From Chondrilla cf. caribensis (taxonomy: Eukaryota > Porifera > Demospongiae > Chondrillida > Chondrillidae): a stretch of 64,000 nucleotides of DNA. Location: positions 343,501 to 407,500 of the forward strand of contig OZ026558.1 of the NCBI GenBank assembly GCA_964020155.1, written 5' to 3'. The first letter of the stretch is position 1; each line of letters opens with the position of its first letter. The translations under genes and the position numbers were made by a program. Below, piece by piece: positions 10,758-22,993 of the stretch. The notes beneath the pieces were generated by a model. The model did not search any database, was not told the DNA's origin, and worked only from the letters and a program-made list of their open reading frames with translations.

Positions 10758-12330
10758 CCATGACAACCATAGTAGAGGGTTGCATGGAATCCAGCATGTA
10801 ATGGACTATTATTTGTACATGTTTTGAGTGGAACAATGTGCAGTAGCTGTTATGTGTGCTACAGGTACGCAATAATTATATTTGAGTTTGATGTGTTTGT
10901 GTATCATTGACGATTGTTATGTTAGAATGGATATTCATTTCACATGACGTCTCACATACAATGGTTACACTGTGTTTGTGAACACATTTGCAGTTCATTT
11001 CTGTAATGTCCAGAACTGTAGAATGGTAGGGATAACTCTATAAGATGTGGAATTTAAAGTGAAGAAACTTACTGTACTTTGATCACATCTAGCTTCAGGT
11101 AGTTTGAGCTCATTGAACTCATTTGAGTGAAGGTAGGTTGAGCTCATAACAATTATCTAAAATGAATGAGCTACTAAAGGTAACTTATGACAGTAACAAA
11201 CCATAGATGGTATAGTAAGAGAGAGGGACTATGAAACTATGAACAAACTTGGAAGCCATTTTCACAGTGTGATAACCACGTGACATCCTGGTAAACACTG
11301 TACTGGCGGGTAAATGGCGGGCGTTGACGTCTGCTCACTGCCTCAAAGCTACATAGATTCTTCGAAGACTCGAAGCAAGAAGACAACAAGTGATGCTAAC
11401 GTTGTTGTAGTCCTTTTTCTATGATTGTACTTGGACCGTCGTGTTTACGTTCGGCACATTATCCCGGCGTCCCGAATCTCCCCGTGTCACCCCATCTCTC
11501 TGTAAGTTTCAGTTGGACCTGTATAGTTTGCTTGATTACTTTGTGTGTTGTCGGTTTGTTAGCTGCTTTGAAAGTAGTATACTCTTAGTCCAGTTTAAAC
11601 TATGATCCCCTGTCTACGAATACTGGTTGTAGGATGGTGATAATGCATGTAACTTTGAAGGCTGTTATTATTCCATTCAAATGCGACATGTGAATACTGA
11701 TGTAGTGTGTCTCTTATTTGGTGTTGAGGATTGCAGTATTATAGTATTTTGTCACCTCACCCGTGTGTGTTGATATGTAATTTAATTACCCTCCAGTGTT
11801 TGTGTCACCATTACATACCAGTAACATTGTACTATACTATAGATAAAGCTGTTTGATGTGATCGACCTTTAGAAAGGCTACACAGGGAATGGATCCTTTG
11901 TATGGGATACAAGGGCCATTGATACTCACTACAAATGACCAATTTCCTGCACTTCTTTCCTAAAGTTGATATCAAACAACATGCATCCAGTTGAGCCACT
12001 TTCTGACCTTTCACATGATAGCTAGGGGTACATAGGATATGCATCTCTAGGATATATATGGCTGTTGGTATATAGTCATTTGCTGTCACAATAGATGTGG
12101 ATGCATGTTGTGTTGTACCAGTGACATGTTCACTCTCATTGTAGTCTACCCATCAGAGCTACTGTTACAATAGTGTGCCTGTGTCATTTCAGATCAACCT
12201 GATTATCTCCTGATTGCCGGTTCACCTTTGCTCTCACAGGTGGTCCATTAGACCTTGGAATTGTTCAGGAATTCTATAGCTGGGATATTATGATGTAGTT
12301 ACAACAACACAAGTGGGATAAGTGCCTCTT
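10758..12330 (+). repeat. downstream module copy
   Basis: 3' untranslated region of the VPS16-like exon, then the promoter-like block (11248-11345, with CACGTGAC at 11277-11284 and TTGACGTC at about 11324), intron-like DNA (GGTGTTGAGGATTGCAGTAT), AATGGATCCTTTGTATGG and a truncated GGPLDLGIVQEFY exon (from 12240). Collinear with 27030-28800 and 53860-55490. No intact gene. Confidence 0.7.
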
Positions 12331-12379
12331 CAGTGGTTTCTGGTGAGAAGTCAAACTAATTTGCAATGTGATATTTTTG

Positions 12380-12560
12380 GCACAGGGCATCCTCAATGTC
12401 AAAAACAACAAACACCTGTGTTAAATCCTTTAGACCTTGTGTTATGTGAGTATTTAGTTGGTAGTATTGAGTGTGCATGAAGACAATGACCAAAACCTCA
12501 CAAAGTGAAGTACTTGTATATGCTCCAACCTCCTCCACTTCTTTTGTTAGAATTCTGGTC
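12380..12560 (-). repeat. 180-bp dispersed repeat, copy 1 of 3
   Basis: Minus-strand reading includes CEVLVIVFMHTQYYQLNTH. Near-identical copies at 13005-13145 and 14577-14740. The shared open frame may be an old exon or chance; I do not recognise it. Confidence 0.7.
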
Positions 12561-12582
12561 ATAAGCTACAGCTAGTAGTGAT

Positions 12583-12720
12583 GTGTGTGCAGCTAGTAGT
12601 GGTGTGTATACAGCTAGTAGTGATGTGTGTACAGCTAGTAGTGGTATGTGTACAGCTAGTAGTGATGTGTGTACAGCTAGTAATGGTGTGTGTACAGCTA
12701 GTAGTGATGTGTGTGTTCAG
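12583..12720 (+). repeat. 21-bp minisatellite array B (about 6 units)
   Basis: Same unit as array A, plus orientation. It is followed by ACTGGTGTTCATGTACCCATG, which also follows array F at 35.54 kb. Confidence 0.95.
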
Positions 12721-13500
12721 TTTTCTACTGGTGTTCATGTACCCATGAGTCAGATGTGCGTATTGTGTGATGACTGTGGTACTGACTATAGGCTATGTGA
12801 AATTTCACTTAGCCCACAGTCTTCTGAGGTTTCTGGTGAGAAATGTGAACTAATTAGCTTGTTTCATGGTTGGTTGTGAGATCAATGGAGTGAAGTGTGA
12901 CAAATCCTCATGTCTCCAGCAATAACAGTCAGGATGCCTTCCTAATTGTGTGATAATTGTTATATAATTTATCCTCAATTTTAAGAACAACAAACACCTG
13001 CATTAAACCTTACACGTTAGATCTTGTGTCATGTAAGTATTCAGCTGGTAATATCGAGTGTGCATGAAGACAATGACCAAAACCTCACAAGGTGAAGCAC
13101 TTGTATGCGCTCCAACCTCCTCCACTTCTTTTGTTAGAATTCTGGTCATAAGTCTCACTGCTAATGTCTCTTCAAAGTAACCATATCTGTATTTGATACA
13201 CTTGATGCATTTCTTTAACACAATATGTTATTACTCAGTTCTAGTCAGTACCAGTAACATGGTTGCTGAACAACATGAAACATTGTATCTGGCTTATGAA
13301 CATACGCATATTTGCAACTAATATGTTATTGCAGTGGCATGACAATGTGTAGGATTCCGATAAACACATTCCAAGTTGTGTGTGTGTTTCCCAGAGCTGA
13401 GACTTTAAAGGTAAAATTGGTGTTCGTGTTCATGTCCAGGTGAGATAAGGTTGCTTGAAAGTAACCATGTCTGTAATCAATATGCTTGATATCTTCCATT
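12721..13500. other. repeat-derived intergenic DNA
   Basis: Contains the second copy of the 180-bp repeat (13005-13145) and a CTTCAAAGTAACCATATCTG block that recurs at 14765, 36890 and, more weakly, 13455. No gene seen. Confidence 0.4.
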
Positions 13501-13507
13501 CCCTCTA

Positions 13508-14160
13508 ATTGTGGTGTGTGTACAGCTAGTAGTGGTGTGTGTACAGCTAGTAGTGGTGTGTGTACAGCTAGTAGTGGTGTGTGTACAGCTAGTAGTGGTG
13601 TGTGTACAGCTAGTAGTGGTGTGTGTACAACTAGTAGTGGTGTATGTACAGCTAGTAGTGGTGTGTGTACAGCTAGTAGTGGTGTATGTACAACTAGTAG
13701 TGGTGTATGTACAACTAGTAGTGGTGTATGTACAGCTAGTAGTGGTGTGTGTACAACTAGTAGTGGTGTATGTACAACTAGTAGTGGTGTATGTACAGCT
13801 AGTAGTGGTGTGTGTACAGCTAGTAGTGGTGTGTGTACAGCTAGTAGGGATGTGTGTACAGCTAGTAGTGGTGTATGTACAACTAGTAGTGGTGTATGTA
13901 CAACTAGTAGTGGTGTATGTACAGCTAGTAGTGGTGTGTGTACAACTAGTAGTGGTGTATGTACAACTAGTAGTGGTGTATGTACAGCTAGTAGTGGTGT
14001 GTGTACAACTAGTAGTGGTGTGTGTACAGCTAGTAGGGATGTGTGTACAGCTAGTAGTGATGTGTGTACAGCTAGTAGTGGTGTGTGTACAGCTAGTAGT
14101 GATGTATGTACAACTAGTAGTGGTGTGTGTACAGCTAGTAGTGGTGTGTGTACAGCTATT
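13508..14160 (+). repeat. 21-bp minisatellite array C (about 31 units)
   Basis: Units vary at two positions (ACAGCT or ACAACT; GTGTGTAC or GTATGTAC). Variants recur as a three-unit, 63-bp higher-order pattern (gtgACAACT, gtaACAACT, gtaACAGCT) repeated several times between about 13740 and 14000. Confidence 0.95.
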
Positions 14161-14473
14161 ACATGGACTCATTCTTACATGGAAGCATTTGGCCTATAAT
14201 AAGAGAATATTCAAATGAGATCTGACAGGTGAGGTCTGCTCTAGATCCTTCGGGATCTCAAGGGAGGACGATGAGAATTGATGCCAACGTTGTAGTCTGC
14301 TTCTTATGATCCAATAATCCAACTCATCACAGCAAACTAACAGCTAATTCTTACCCTATACTACGCACAAGATCATGTTGGCAATGTGTACACTATGGTG
14401 TGTGTAGAGTGAGTGTATGTGACTGGAGTGAGTGGAGGGACTGTCCAATCAGGGCTAGAACTGCTACAAGTAC

Positions 14474-14530
<57 letters not shown>

Positions 14531-15170
14531 CACACATTTAGTGTCATCACTGAGAGCCGTGTATGTGTACACAGGGCATCCTCAATGTCAAAAACAACAA
14601 ACACCTGTGTTAAAACCTTACACGTTAGACCTTGTGTTATGTGAGTGTTCAGTTGGTAATATTGAGTGTGCATGAAGACAATGACCAAAACCTCACAAGG
14701 TGAAGCACTTGTATGCGCTCTTACCTCCTCCACTTCTCATGATTCTCACTGCTATAATGTCTCTTCAAAGTAACCATATCTGTATTTGATACACTTGATG
14801 CATTTCTTTAACACAATATGGTATTACACAGTTGTATCAATTACCAGAACCACTGTTGCTAATCAGCACAAACTCACTTTATTTGGCTCATGTGTATTTG
14901 CGTCCAATATGGTATTGAAGTGTCCTGATAATCTGCAGGATTCTGATTAAGCACAATGATGATATGGAGTTGAAGGCATGTTGGCAATGTGTACACTATG
15001 GTGTATGTAGACTGTGTGTATGTGACTGGAGTGAGTGGAGGGACTGTCCAATCAGGACTAGAACTACTGCAAGAACTACAACACACAGCGCACCATTGAA
15101 TACTGGGGAGGACATGCCATTGTGTTCATGTCACACATATGTATAAATGCACACATCACATACATGTTAA
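14161..15170. other. mixed repeat block
   Basis: Contains a short promoter-module piece (14230-14320), two plus-strand pieces reading CDWSEWRDCPIRARTA (about 14400-14470) and WSEWRDCPIRTRT (about 15025-15065), a (CA)n tract (14476-14528) and the third 180-bp repeat (14577-14740). The WSEWRDC reading resembles the start of a thrombospondin type-1 repeat, but the same DNA occurs inside the VPS16-like intron (9945-10060, minus strand) and at 22240-22400, so it is more likely part of a dispersed repeat. Confidence 0.4.
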
Positions 15171-15171
15171 T

Positions 15172-15204
15172 ACACACACACACACAACACACACAAACAC
15201 ACAC

Positions 15205-15261
<57 letters not shown>
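15172..15261. repeat. (CA)n microsatellite
   Basis: Imperfect then perfect AC repeat. Confidence 0.95.
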
Positions 15262-15262
<1 letters not shown>

Positions 15263-15525
15263 CACACATTTGGCGTCATCACTGAGAGCCATGTATTACT
15301 ACCAGCCAATAACTACATATGTATATAACATTCATATGTATATTATGTAGATACATATGCAGTAACCATAATATGTATATAGGGTATCTATATACCCTAT
15401 ATAACCCTAACCCACATATACATATATACGTACATACATATATGTATATACATATATTATAATACACATTATAATGATCAGCTAACAGTTCACTTCGTCT
15501 TGGAATAATAAGGACACTTGCTCAG

Positions 15526-16009
<484 letters not shown>

Positions 16010-16084
16010 TGTATCAGGATATACAGTAACATATGTACTATTATCGTATGTGTGTACGTACATATAATATGTGCATGTCCATAT

Positions 16085-16390
16085 ATGTACAGTAGTGATG
16101 GTGTATGTACAGATAGTAGTGATATGTGTACAGATAGTAGTGATGTGTGTACTGCTAGTAGTGGTGTGTGTACAGTTAGTAATGGTGTGTGTACAGCTGG
16201 TAGTGGTGTGTGTACAGCTAGTAGTGATGTGTGTACAGCTAGTAGTGGTGTGTGTACAACTAGTAGTGGTGTGTGTACAGCTAGTAGTGATGTGTGTACA
16301 GCTAGTAGTGGTGTGTGTACAGCTAGTAGTGGTGTGTGTACAGCTAGTAGTGGTGTGTGTACAGCTAGTAGTGGTGTGTGTACAGCTACG
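16085..16390 (+). repeat. 21-bp minisatellite array D1 (about 14 units)
   Basis: Same unit. It ends in ACGGTATGTGTCACAGAAAA, exactly as array D2 does at 18757. Confidence 0.95.
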
Positions 16391-16645
16391 GTATGTGTCA
16401 CAGAAAAGCTTGACATATCAGATTATACTATAATTGCTATGACATCTGGAGCACATGTGATGAGGTGACATTATGGCTATAACCAGACATATCATCCTGT
16501 TTCAAAGGTGATTGGTTTTGGTGTAGATGTGTAGTACATGTGTGCTAGAGATTAGTAAAGGTCTGAGGAATACAAAGTGTTTACACCATTGTCAATGGAA
16601 TGTCAGCTGAACTAAGGATAGATGGAGCACTAATGGAGGGGAAGT
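16390..16645. repeat. 255-bp duplication, left copy
   Basis: Nearly identical to 18757-19015 (starts CGGTATGTGTCACAGAAAAG, ends GAGGGGAAGTTAGTGTGAC). Both copies sit on the right edge of a 21-bp array. Confidence 0.9.
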
Positions 16646-17515
16646 TAGTGTGACCATAGATCCTACAACCCCTGGATTGGTAACTGACGGCCCACACACG
16701 TACGAGGCTTGTCTGGGTGTATAATTTTATTCATGAAGTGAATGCTTATGAATACAATTATATGGACTGCATGTTGTGCAAACCAGGGCTGGATATAGAA
16801 AGCTCAGACTGTAATTTCAGGAAGTGGAAGCCTGTATGTAGATAATGGCACAGCAGTACACAAAGGGAAACTTGCCGATTCGAATGATACCAAACACAAG
16901 ATATTTCGACAAACGAACAGATGTCAGGCAGGTACACAATGTACAACAGTATTTGGAACCATTTGGCTTTGTTGTAAACGTTAGAAGGGCTACAGGCATA
17001 AAAGTTGCACATTAGTACACGACACAAGGTATTCTCTTCCACATTTATTAGACTTTATGGCAATGCATTTAACCCTGACAGTGTAAAGTGGTACAAACCA
17101 AAGATTGTCGTCTTAATTCTTGGTTCTCCTTTAATAAAAATCTTTTGTACTGCCCTTTGACAAATATGTGGTCTGCACAACTGCTGAACATTTGTAGGTG
17201 ACGTATATAATCCATTTGATCATTTCTAAAATGTCTACATACTTTGTGAAAAATGATTAATGTGAACCGACTATCATTTTCCTGACCGATTTGTGCGAGA
17301 CGAACCTCGTAACGAGATATGTGGTGTCATCGATAATTATTACATAATATACGTATATCATATAAACAATAGTGCATTCATATGCAATACAAGAGTTTCC
17401 AATCCGGTGGCTGTAGGATCTATGGTGTGACAAATTGCCTGCAGCAAGAACAGATACACACATGCACACACATGTGCACGCACATATGCATATACACACA
17501 CAGACACAGACACAC
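16646..17515. other. mostly unique DNA with a possible orphan exon
   Basis: At about 16821-17015, after a TTTCAG acceptor, two overlapping plus-strand frames both look protein-like: one reads SLYVDNGTAVHKGKLADSND, the other (ATG at 16845, stop at 17013) reads NLPIRMIPNTRYFDKRTDVR. I do not recognise either. The rest is AT-rich without features, up to CA-rich lead-in sequence before array D2 (17425-17520) that is repeated at 19020-19115. Confidence 0.25.
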
Positions 17516-17519
17516 ATAC

Positions 17520-18757
17520 AAGGTGATGAGTGTACAGCTAGTAAGGGTGTATGTACAGCTAATAGAGGTGTATGTACAGCTAGTAGTGATGTGTGTACAG
17601 CTAGTAGTGGTGTGTGTACAGCTAGTAGTGGTGTGTGTACAGCTAGTAGTGGTGTATGTACAGCTAGTAGTGATGTGTGTACAGCTAGTAGTGATGTGTG
17701 TACAGCTAGTAGTGATGTGTGTACAGCTAGTAGTGGTGTATGTACAGCTAGTAGTGATGTGTGTACAGCTAGTAGTGATGTGTGTACAGCTAGTAGTGGT
17801 GTATGTACAGCTAATAGAGGTGTATGTACAGCTAGTAAGGGTGTATGTACAGCTAATAGAGGTGTATGTACAGCTAGTAGTGATGTGTGTACAGCTAGTA
17901 GTGGTGTGTGTACAGCTAGTAGTGATGTGTGTACAGCTAGTAGTGATGTGTGTACAGCTAGTAGTGATGTGTGTACAGCTAGTAGTGATGTGTGTACAGC
18001 TAGTAGTGATGTGTGTACAGCTAGTAGTGGTGTATGTACAGCTAGTAGTGATGTGTGTACAGCTAGTAGTGATGTGTGTACAGCTAGTAGTGGTGTATGT
18101 ACAGCTAGTAGTGATGTGTGTACAGCTAGTAGTGATGTGTGTACAGCTAGTAGTGGTGTGTGTACAGCTAGTAGTGGTGTGTGTACAGCTAGTAGTGGTG
18201 TGTGTACAGCTAGTAGTGGTGTGTGTACAGCTAGTAGTGGTGTGTGTACAGCTAGTAGTGGTGTGTGTACAGCTAGTAGTGATGTGTGTACAGCTAGTAG
18301 TGGTGTGTGTACAGCTAGTAGTGGTGTGTGTACAGCTAGTAGTGGTGTGTGTACAGCTAGTAGTGGTGTGTGTACAGCTAGTAGTGATGTGTGTACAGCT
18401 AGTAGTGGTGTGTGTACAGCTAGTAGTGGTGTGTGTACAGCTAGTAGTGATGTGTGTACAGCTAGTAGTGGTGTGTGTACAGCTAGTATTGGTGTGTGTA
18501 CAGCTAGTAGTGGTGTGTGTACAGCTAGTAGTAGTGTGTGTACAGCTAGTAGTGATGTGTGTACAGCTAGTAGTGGTATGTGTACAGCTAATAGTGATGT
18601 GTGTACAGCTAGTAGTGATGTGTGTACAGCTAGTAGTGATGTGTGTACAGCTAGTAGTGGTGTGTGTACAGCTAGTAGTGGTGTGTGTACAGCTAGTAGT
18701 GATGTGTGTACAGCTAGTAGTGGTGTGTGTACAGCTAGTAGTGGTGTGTGTACAGCT
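17520..18757 (+). repeat. 21-bp minisatellite array D2 (about 59 units)
   Basis: The longest array. Unit types GGT and GAT are intermixed, with a cluster of AATAGAGGT and AGTAAGGGT variants near the left end (17540-17870, repeated twice). It yields open frames of 467-509 codons on both strands, which are by-products of a stop-free 21-bp unit. Confidence 0.97.
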
Positions 18758-19015
18758 ACGGTATGTGTCACAGAAAAGCTTGACATATCAGATTATACTA
18801 TAATTGCTATGACATCTGGAGCACATGTGATGAGGTGACATTATGGCTATAACCAGATATATCATCCTGTTTCAAAGGTGATTGGTTTTGGTGTAGATGT
18901 GTAGTACATGTGTGCTAGAGATTAGTAAAGGTCTGAGGAATACAAAGTGTTTACACCATTGTCAATGGAATGTCAGCTGAACTAAGGATAGATGGAGCAC
19001 TAATGGAGGGGAAGT
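18757..19015. repeat. 255-bp duplication, right copy
   Basis: Matches 16390-16645. Together with the 17425-17520 and 19020-19115 match, it shows that array plus flanks were duplicated as a block. Confidence 0.9.
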
Positions 19016-19114
19016 TAGTGTGACAAATTGCCTGCGGCAAGAACAGATGCACACTTGCACACATGTGCATACACATATGCATATACAAACGCAGACACAG
19101 ACACACATACAAAG

Positions 19115-19480
19115 TGATGAGTGTACAGCTAGTAAGGGTGTGTGTACAGCTAGTAGTGATGTGTGTACAGCTAGTAGCGATGTGTGTACAGCTAGTAGTG
19201 GTGTGTGTACAGCTAGTAGTGGTGTGTGTACAGCTAGTAGTGGTATGTGTACAGCTAGTAGTGGTGTGTGTACAGCTAGTAGTGGTGTGTGTACAGCTAG
19301 TAGTGATGTGTGTACAGCTAGTAGTGATGTGTGTACAGCTAGTAGTGGTGTGTGTACAGCTAGTAGTGATGTGTGTACAGCTATTAGGGATGTGTGTACA
19401 GCTAGTAAGGGTGTGTGTACACCTGGTAGTAGTGTGTGTACAGCTAGTAGTGATGTGTGTACAGCTAATAGTAGGTAGGG
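19115..19480 (+). repeat. 21-bp minisatellite array D3 (about 17 units)
   Basis: Same unit, preceded by the lead-in GAGTGTACAGCTAGTAAGGG shared with D2. Confidence 0.95.
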
Positions 19481-19746
19481 TATTAAGGTTGCTTTAAAGT
19501 AACCAAGAATGTATTCAAAGTATTTGATATTTTTCTTGTTCTCCATATAGTGTTGCAGAGTGATTGAGTATATATTTGATATTCTGACGTGTGTGTGCGT
19601 GCGTGCGTGCGTGCGCGCGTGTGTGTGGTCTAAATGCAAATATTATGGTTACTTGGTGTAGTGTACAACTAATAGATTGGTGAATTGAATATTGAACAGT
19701 ACTGTACTATTTTTAGACATTCTGACTGATGATGTAATGAAAGGCT

Positions 19747-19755
19747 ATTTAAAGA
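19747..19755 (+). promoter_or_regulatory. TATA-like box
   Basis: CTATTTAAAG, about 75 bp upstream of the ATG at 19826, with a purine-rich leader between. Consistent with the spacing of the TATA boxes of the other genes here. Confidence 0.4.
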
Positions 19756-19825
19756 GGGCTCACTCCAAAGAAAGCCACTGCAACAAGACAAGACTTCAAG
19801 ACTTCTCTGAAAGCAAACGATCTCA

Positions 19826-20332
19826 ATGGCCTGTAACTCAACCTCAGATATCTATGACTTATCTATTACGTTCTATGACGAACAGGAAAGTGCACAACAT
19901 TCACGGAAGTTTAATACTAAAGTCAGCCATTTGGATAATACCAAGGTTCGCTATACAAAATGCAAAGTTTCAGGGCTAGCTGATAAAAAAACGTTGTGGA
20001 TTGTCTACGGTGAGGAAAGGTTTTACGGCCAATATAAAACTGTGTACCCGGAGAAAAATGGGATAATGATTTCTGTGGGTTTCCCCATCCAGTCAGCTCA
20101 GGCATTTAACTGTGCACAAGATTGCCTTGCGCTTTTCCCAAACAACAACTTCAAGGGAGGATTGACCGTAACTGATAGGGGATTAGATGTTGTGGAGAAA
20201 GTATACTCTGGAATTTCCTATGGTGGTACTTGGCACGTCAAGGATGAAACTGGAAACGGGGCGGGAACGTTCAGTGGAATTCAAGAGGTAACATATTTCA
20301 ATTCTGCCGGGATGTCAGTGGAAAAACTGTAG
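19826..20332 (+). CDS. small protein, possible beta/gamma-crystallin-like fold
   Basis: Intact single-exon frame of 168 residues starting MACNSTSDIYDLSITFYDEQ. There is no signal peptide or membrane segment. In the second half, LALFPNNNFKGGLTVTDRGL resembles the Greek-key signature (aromatic, then F-x-G) of beta/gamma-crystallins, which also occur in sponges as calcium-binding stress proteins. Only one motif is convincing, so the family call is tentative. The ATG is the first in frame after a TATA-like box. The gene lies isolated between 21-bp arrays, yet has no stops or frameshifts, which argues it is functional. Confidence 0.65.
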   Translation: MACNSTSDIYDLSITFYDEQESAQHSRKFNTKVSHLDNTKVRYTKCKVSGLADKKTLWIVYGEERFYGQYKTVYPEKNGIMISVGFPIQSAQAFNCAQDCLALFPNNNFKGGLTVTDRGLDVVEKVYSGISYGGTWHVKDETGNGAGTFSGIQEVTYFNSAGMSVEKL

Positions 20333-20744
20333 TGCCAACTGGGAAACCGAACAGCAGCTGAACATTTCTTCATTTAGGCCTTATAGTGTAGGACTCTCAT
20401 AGGAAAGGTAACAAGTAGTTTCATAGCAATTGTATACTGTAGAGTGCATAGATAGAACTGATTTGAAATCATGTATTCATCAGCTGCTCAATGTTGATAA
20501 TAATGCTTAAATTAATCAATGAATAATTAAACACACATTAGTATACTGAGGTCTATATGCGTATATAATATATGCACACACCATGCATGGGGACATGCAC
20601 ATCATAATATACGAATCATGCACTAAGTAATTGTAATTTATTATTGTAATTTGTAATTGCTCGAAGTGCATATACAGTTGTAATGGTAATTGATTCCGTG
20701 AAGCAATATTATCATAATAATATTGGACCAGGTGCAATTCTGCT
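20333..20744. other. 3' flank, nothing else recognised
   Basis: AT-rich DNA after the crystallin-like gene; no features beyond short open frames. Confidence 0.4.
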
Positions 20745-20990
20745 AATAGTAGTGTGTGTACAGCTAGTAGTGGTACACGCACCACTAGTACTGTTAGCTT
20801 TACACACATCACTACTAGCTGTACACACATCACTACTAGCTGTACACACATCACTACTAGCTGTACACACACCACTACTAGCTGTACACACATCACTACT
20901 AGCTGTACACACATCACTACTAGCTGTACACACATCACTACCAGCTGTACACACATCACTACCAGCTGTACACACATCACTACTAGCTAG
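20745..20990. repeat. 21-bp array E with internal inversion
   Basis: About 1.5 units in plus orientation (AGTGTGTGTACAGCTAGTAG) run, through TGGTACACGCACCACTAGTA, into about 9 units in minus orientation (CACATCACTACTAGCTGTA). It is the only array in the window whose orientation flips internally. Confidence 0.9.
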
Positions 20991-20999
20991 CTGTATATA

Positions 21000-21990
21000 T
21001 GATGTGTGTAGGTTGAGCTATTATATTCCTGAGCTGAATGGACTACTAAAAGTATCATTATAACAGCATAAACACTTTAAACTAACGTAACTGGGATAAT
21101 AAGTGTGTTTATGTAAACACTGGTGGCGGGGAAATGGCGGGTGTTGACGTAAGATATTATAGAATCTTTGAGACCACGCGGGAGGAAGACGATAACTGAT
21201 GCTAACCTTGTTGTAGTCTGTTCTGTTTCCTATGATTGTGCTTGGACCGTTGCGTTAACGTTTGTATTGAAACGTGATTGTATGTACAAAGAGACACTAT
21301 GCCAGTTGATGTCCAGGTATGACAAGCTTTAATTATATACCACAGATACAATGATTATACTCTCTATTACCAGTATTGGGTATCAATAAAGCCTTCGGTT
21401 GGTCAATATTAGGTGATACAAGTTTATTCGGAACACCAGATTTTTAACTACCTTGATGTATAGCACTTGATTTTAATTTGTGTCACCAATGCAATATCTC
21501 CAGGTGTGCGGGGATTGACCAAGGGTAGACACTTAACCAAAACTTATCACTGTTTGAAGGCGCCCATCCCACATTGCCCTAGTGTCCCCAATCACCCCGT
21601 GTTACCCCATCACACTGCTAGTTTCAGTTGGACTGGTATAGTTTGCTTGATTATTTTACGCATAGACTTGGTGTCAGTTGTAGGATCACAATCAATCCAT
21701 ATGTCCATATGCATACATAACATTCTGTATGACATGTGTGTAGGTGCAGGTACACTATTGACAGGCTCTAGCTTGCTCTCATTGCATGTGCATGATATAT
21801 CCATTGCTACAATAGTTCTGTACTGACCACACCTCCTGCCCCTCCCCTCCAGTAACCCAAAGAAGGCAATAGATTTTGCCTTTCAAGCTATAGACAGTAA
21901 TGGTCTGATCAGAATAATGGACAGACATCCCGATGATATGGAGTTGAAGAGGAGAAACTGTAATGTGTAGTTTTAGGGGATACTGATACT
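21000..21990 (+). repeat. module copy with truncated VPS16-like exon
   Basis: Shortened promoter-like block (21120-21260, AAATGGCGGGTGTTGACGT), the AAGGCGCCCATCCCACATTG block (21557-21580) and the last VPS16-like exon from 21853, cut off at about 21952 after MELK (then AGGAGAAACTG). A minus-strand fragment of the PFVDACLSKKN exon follows at about 22020-22075. Confidence 0.7.
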
Positions 21991-22084
21991 AATAATGATA
22001 TTCAAATTCATTCAAAGACGTTCTTCTTGGACAAGCAAGCATCAACAAATGGCTGCAATTGAAGAAGAAAGAGGATCACAATCA

Positions 22085-22990
22085 ATCTATATGTCCATAC
22101 ATACATAACATACTGTATGACATGTGTGTAGGTGTAGGTACACTATTGACAGACTCTAGCTTGCTCTCATAGCAATACTCCCACTCATCACAGCAAACTA
22201 AAAGCTAATTTTCACCCTACTTTTCATCCTATGCTACACACAAGATCATGTTGACAATGTGTACAATATAGTGTGTGTATACTGAGTGTATACCTGGAGT
22301 GAGTGGATGGATTGTCCGATTAGGACAAATACTGCTGTGAGCACTAACACACACAGTACACCATTGTATACTGGGAAAGATGTCCCATTGTGTTGACATG
22401 TCACACATGCACTCGTCCAAGCACCCACCCAACACACACACACACACACACACACACGAAGTTGAGCAAGGTTTTTGCATGGAAGCCCACAAATTCACTA
22501 TTATAATCCAATGTCAAAACATTTTGTGCAAAATAAATATTACTGCATGGCATTTTTAGAATATTCATAGACCTATATGACCTATATACACATATTATGT
22601 ATGTCCTGATAGTATACATATAGCTAGGATAAGATATCATGGATGAGGTGCAGGCTATCATTTGTATACATCCAATAATGAAAGTCTGCAGCTGGTGCTT
22701 TCACTCGAACCCTGCACATTTAAATTTATTTAACAATAATAATAGATATCATATTGCATGATACATACCCTATTATCGTTAGTACCATGTCCGAACATGC
22801 TGTAGGTTGCAGTTTCACTGAACAGCACAGCAACGTATTATTTTAGCATTGCAACAACATACCAGGATTGATACAAAATACATATGAATAAATAAATATA
22901 TGTCTCAATTATTTGATGTTTCCACTGCTTTAAAGGGTATCAAGAGAATTGAGGAGTTAGTCCTAACTACATATGTATGTACAAATTATA
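22085..22990. other. repeat-derived then unrecognised DNA
   Basis: 22085-22430 repeats the CATGTTGACAATGTGTACA/WSEW-type dispersed sequence with a short (CA)n at 22432-22457. From 22460 to 22990 nothing is recognised. Confidence 0.35.
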
Positions 22991-22993
22991 TCT

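Noticed and set aside
14400..14470. Thrombospondin type-1 domain (WSEWRDCPIRTRT)
   Set aside because: Only a few motif residues are present, the frame is lost at once, and the same DNA lies in an intron of the VPS16-like fragment and in other repeats.
17257..18803. Open frames of 467 to 509 codons on both strands (HTPLLAV, VCTASSG and VCVQLVV heptads)
   Set aside because: They coincide exactly with the 21-bp arrays. A stop-free unit whose length is a multiple of three opens four frames at once, so the length carries no coding information.
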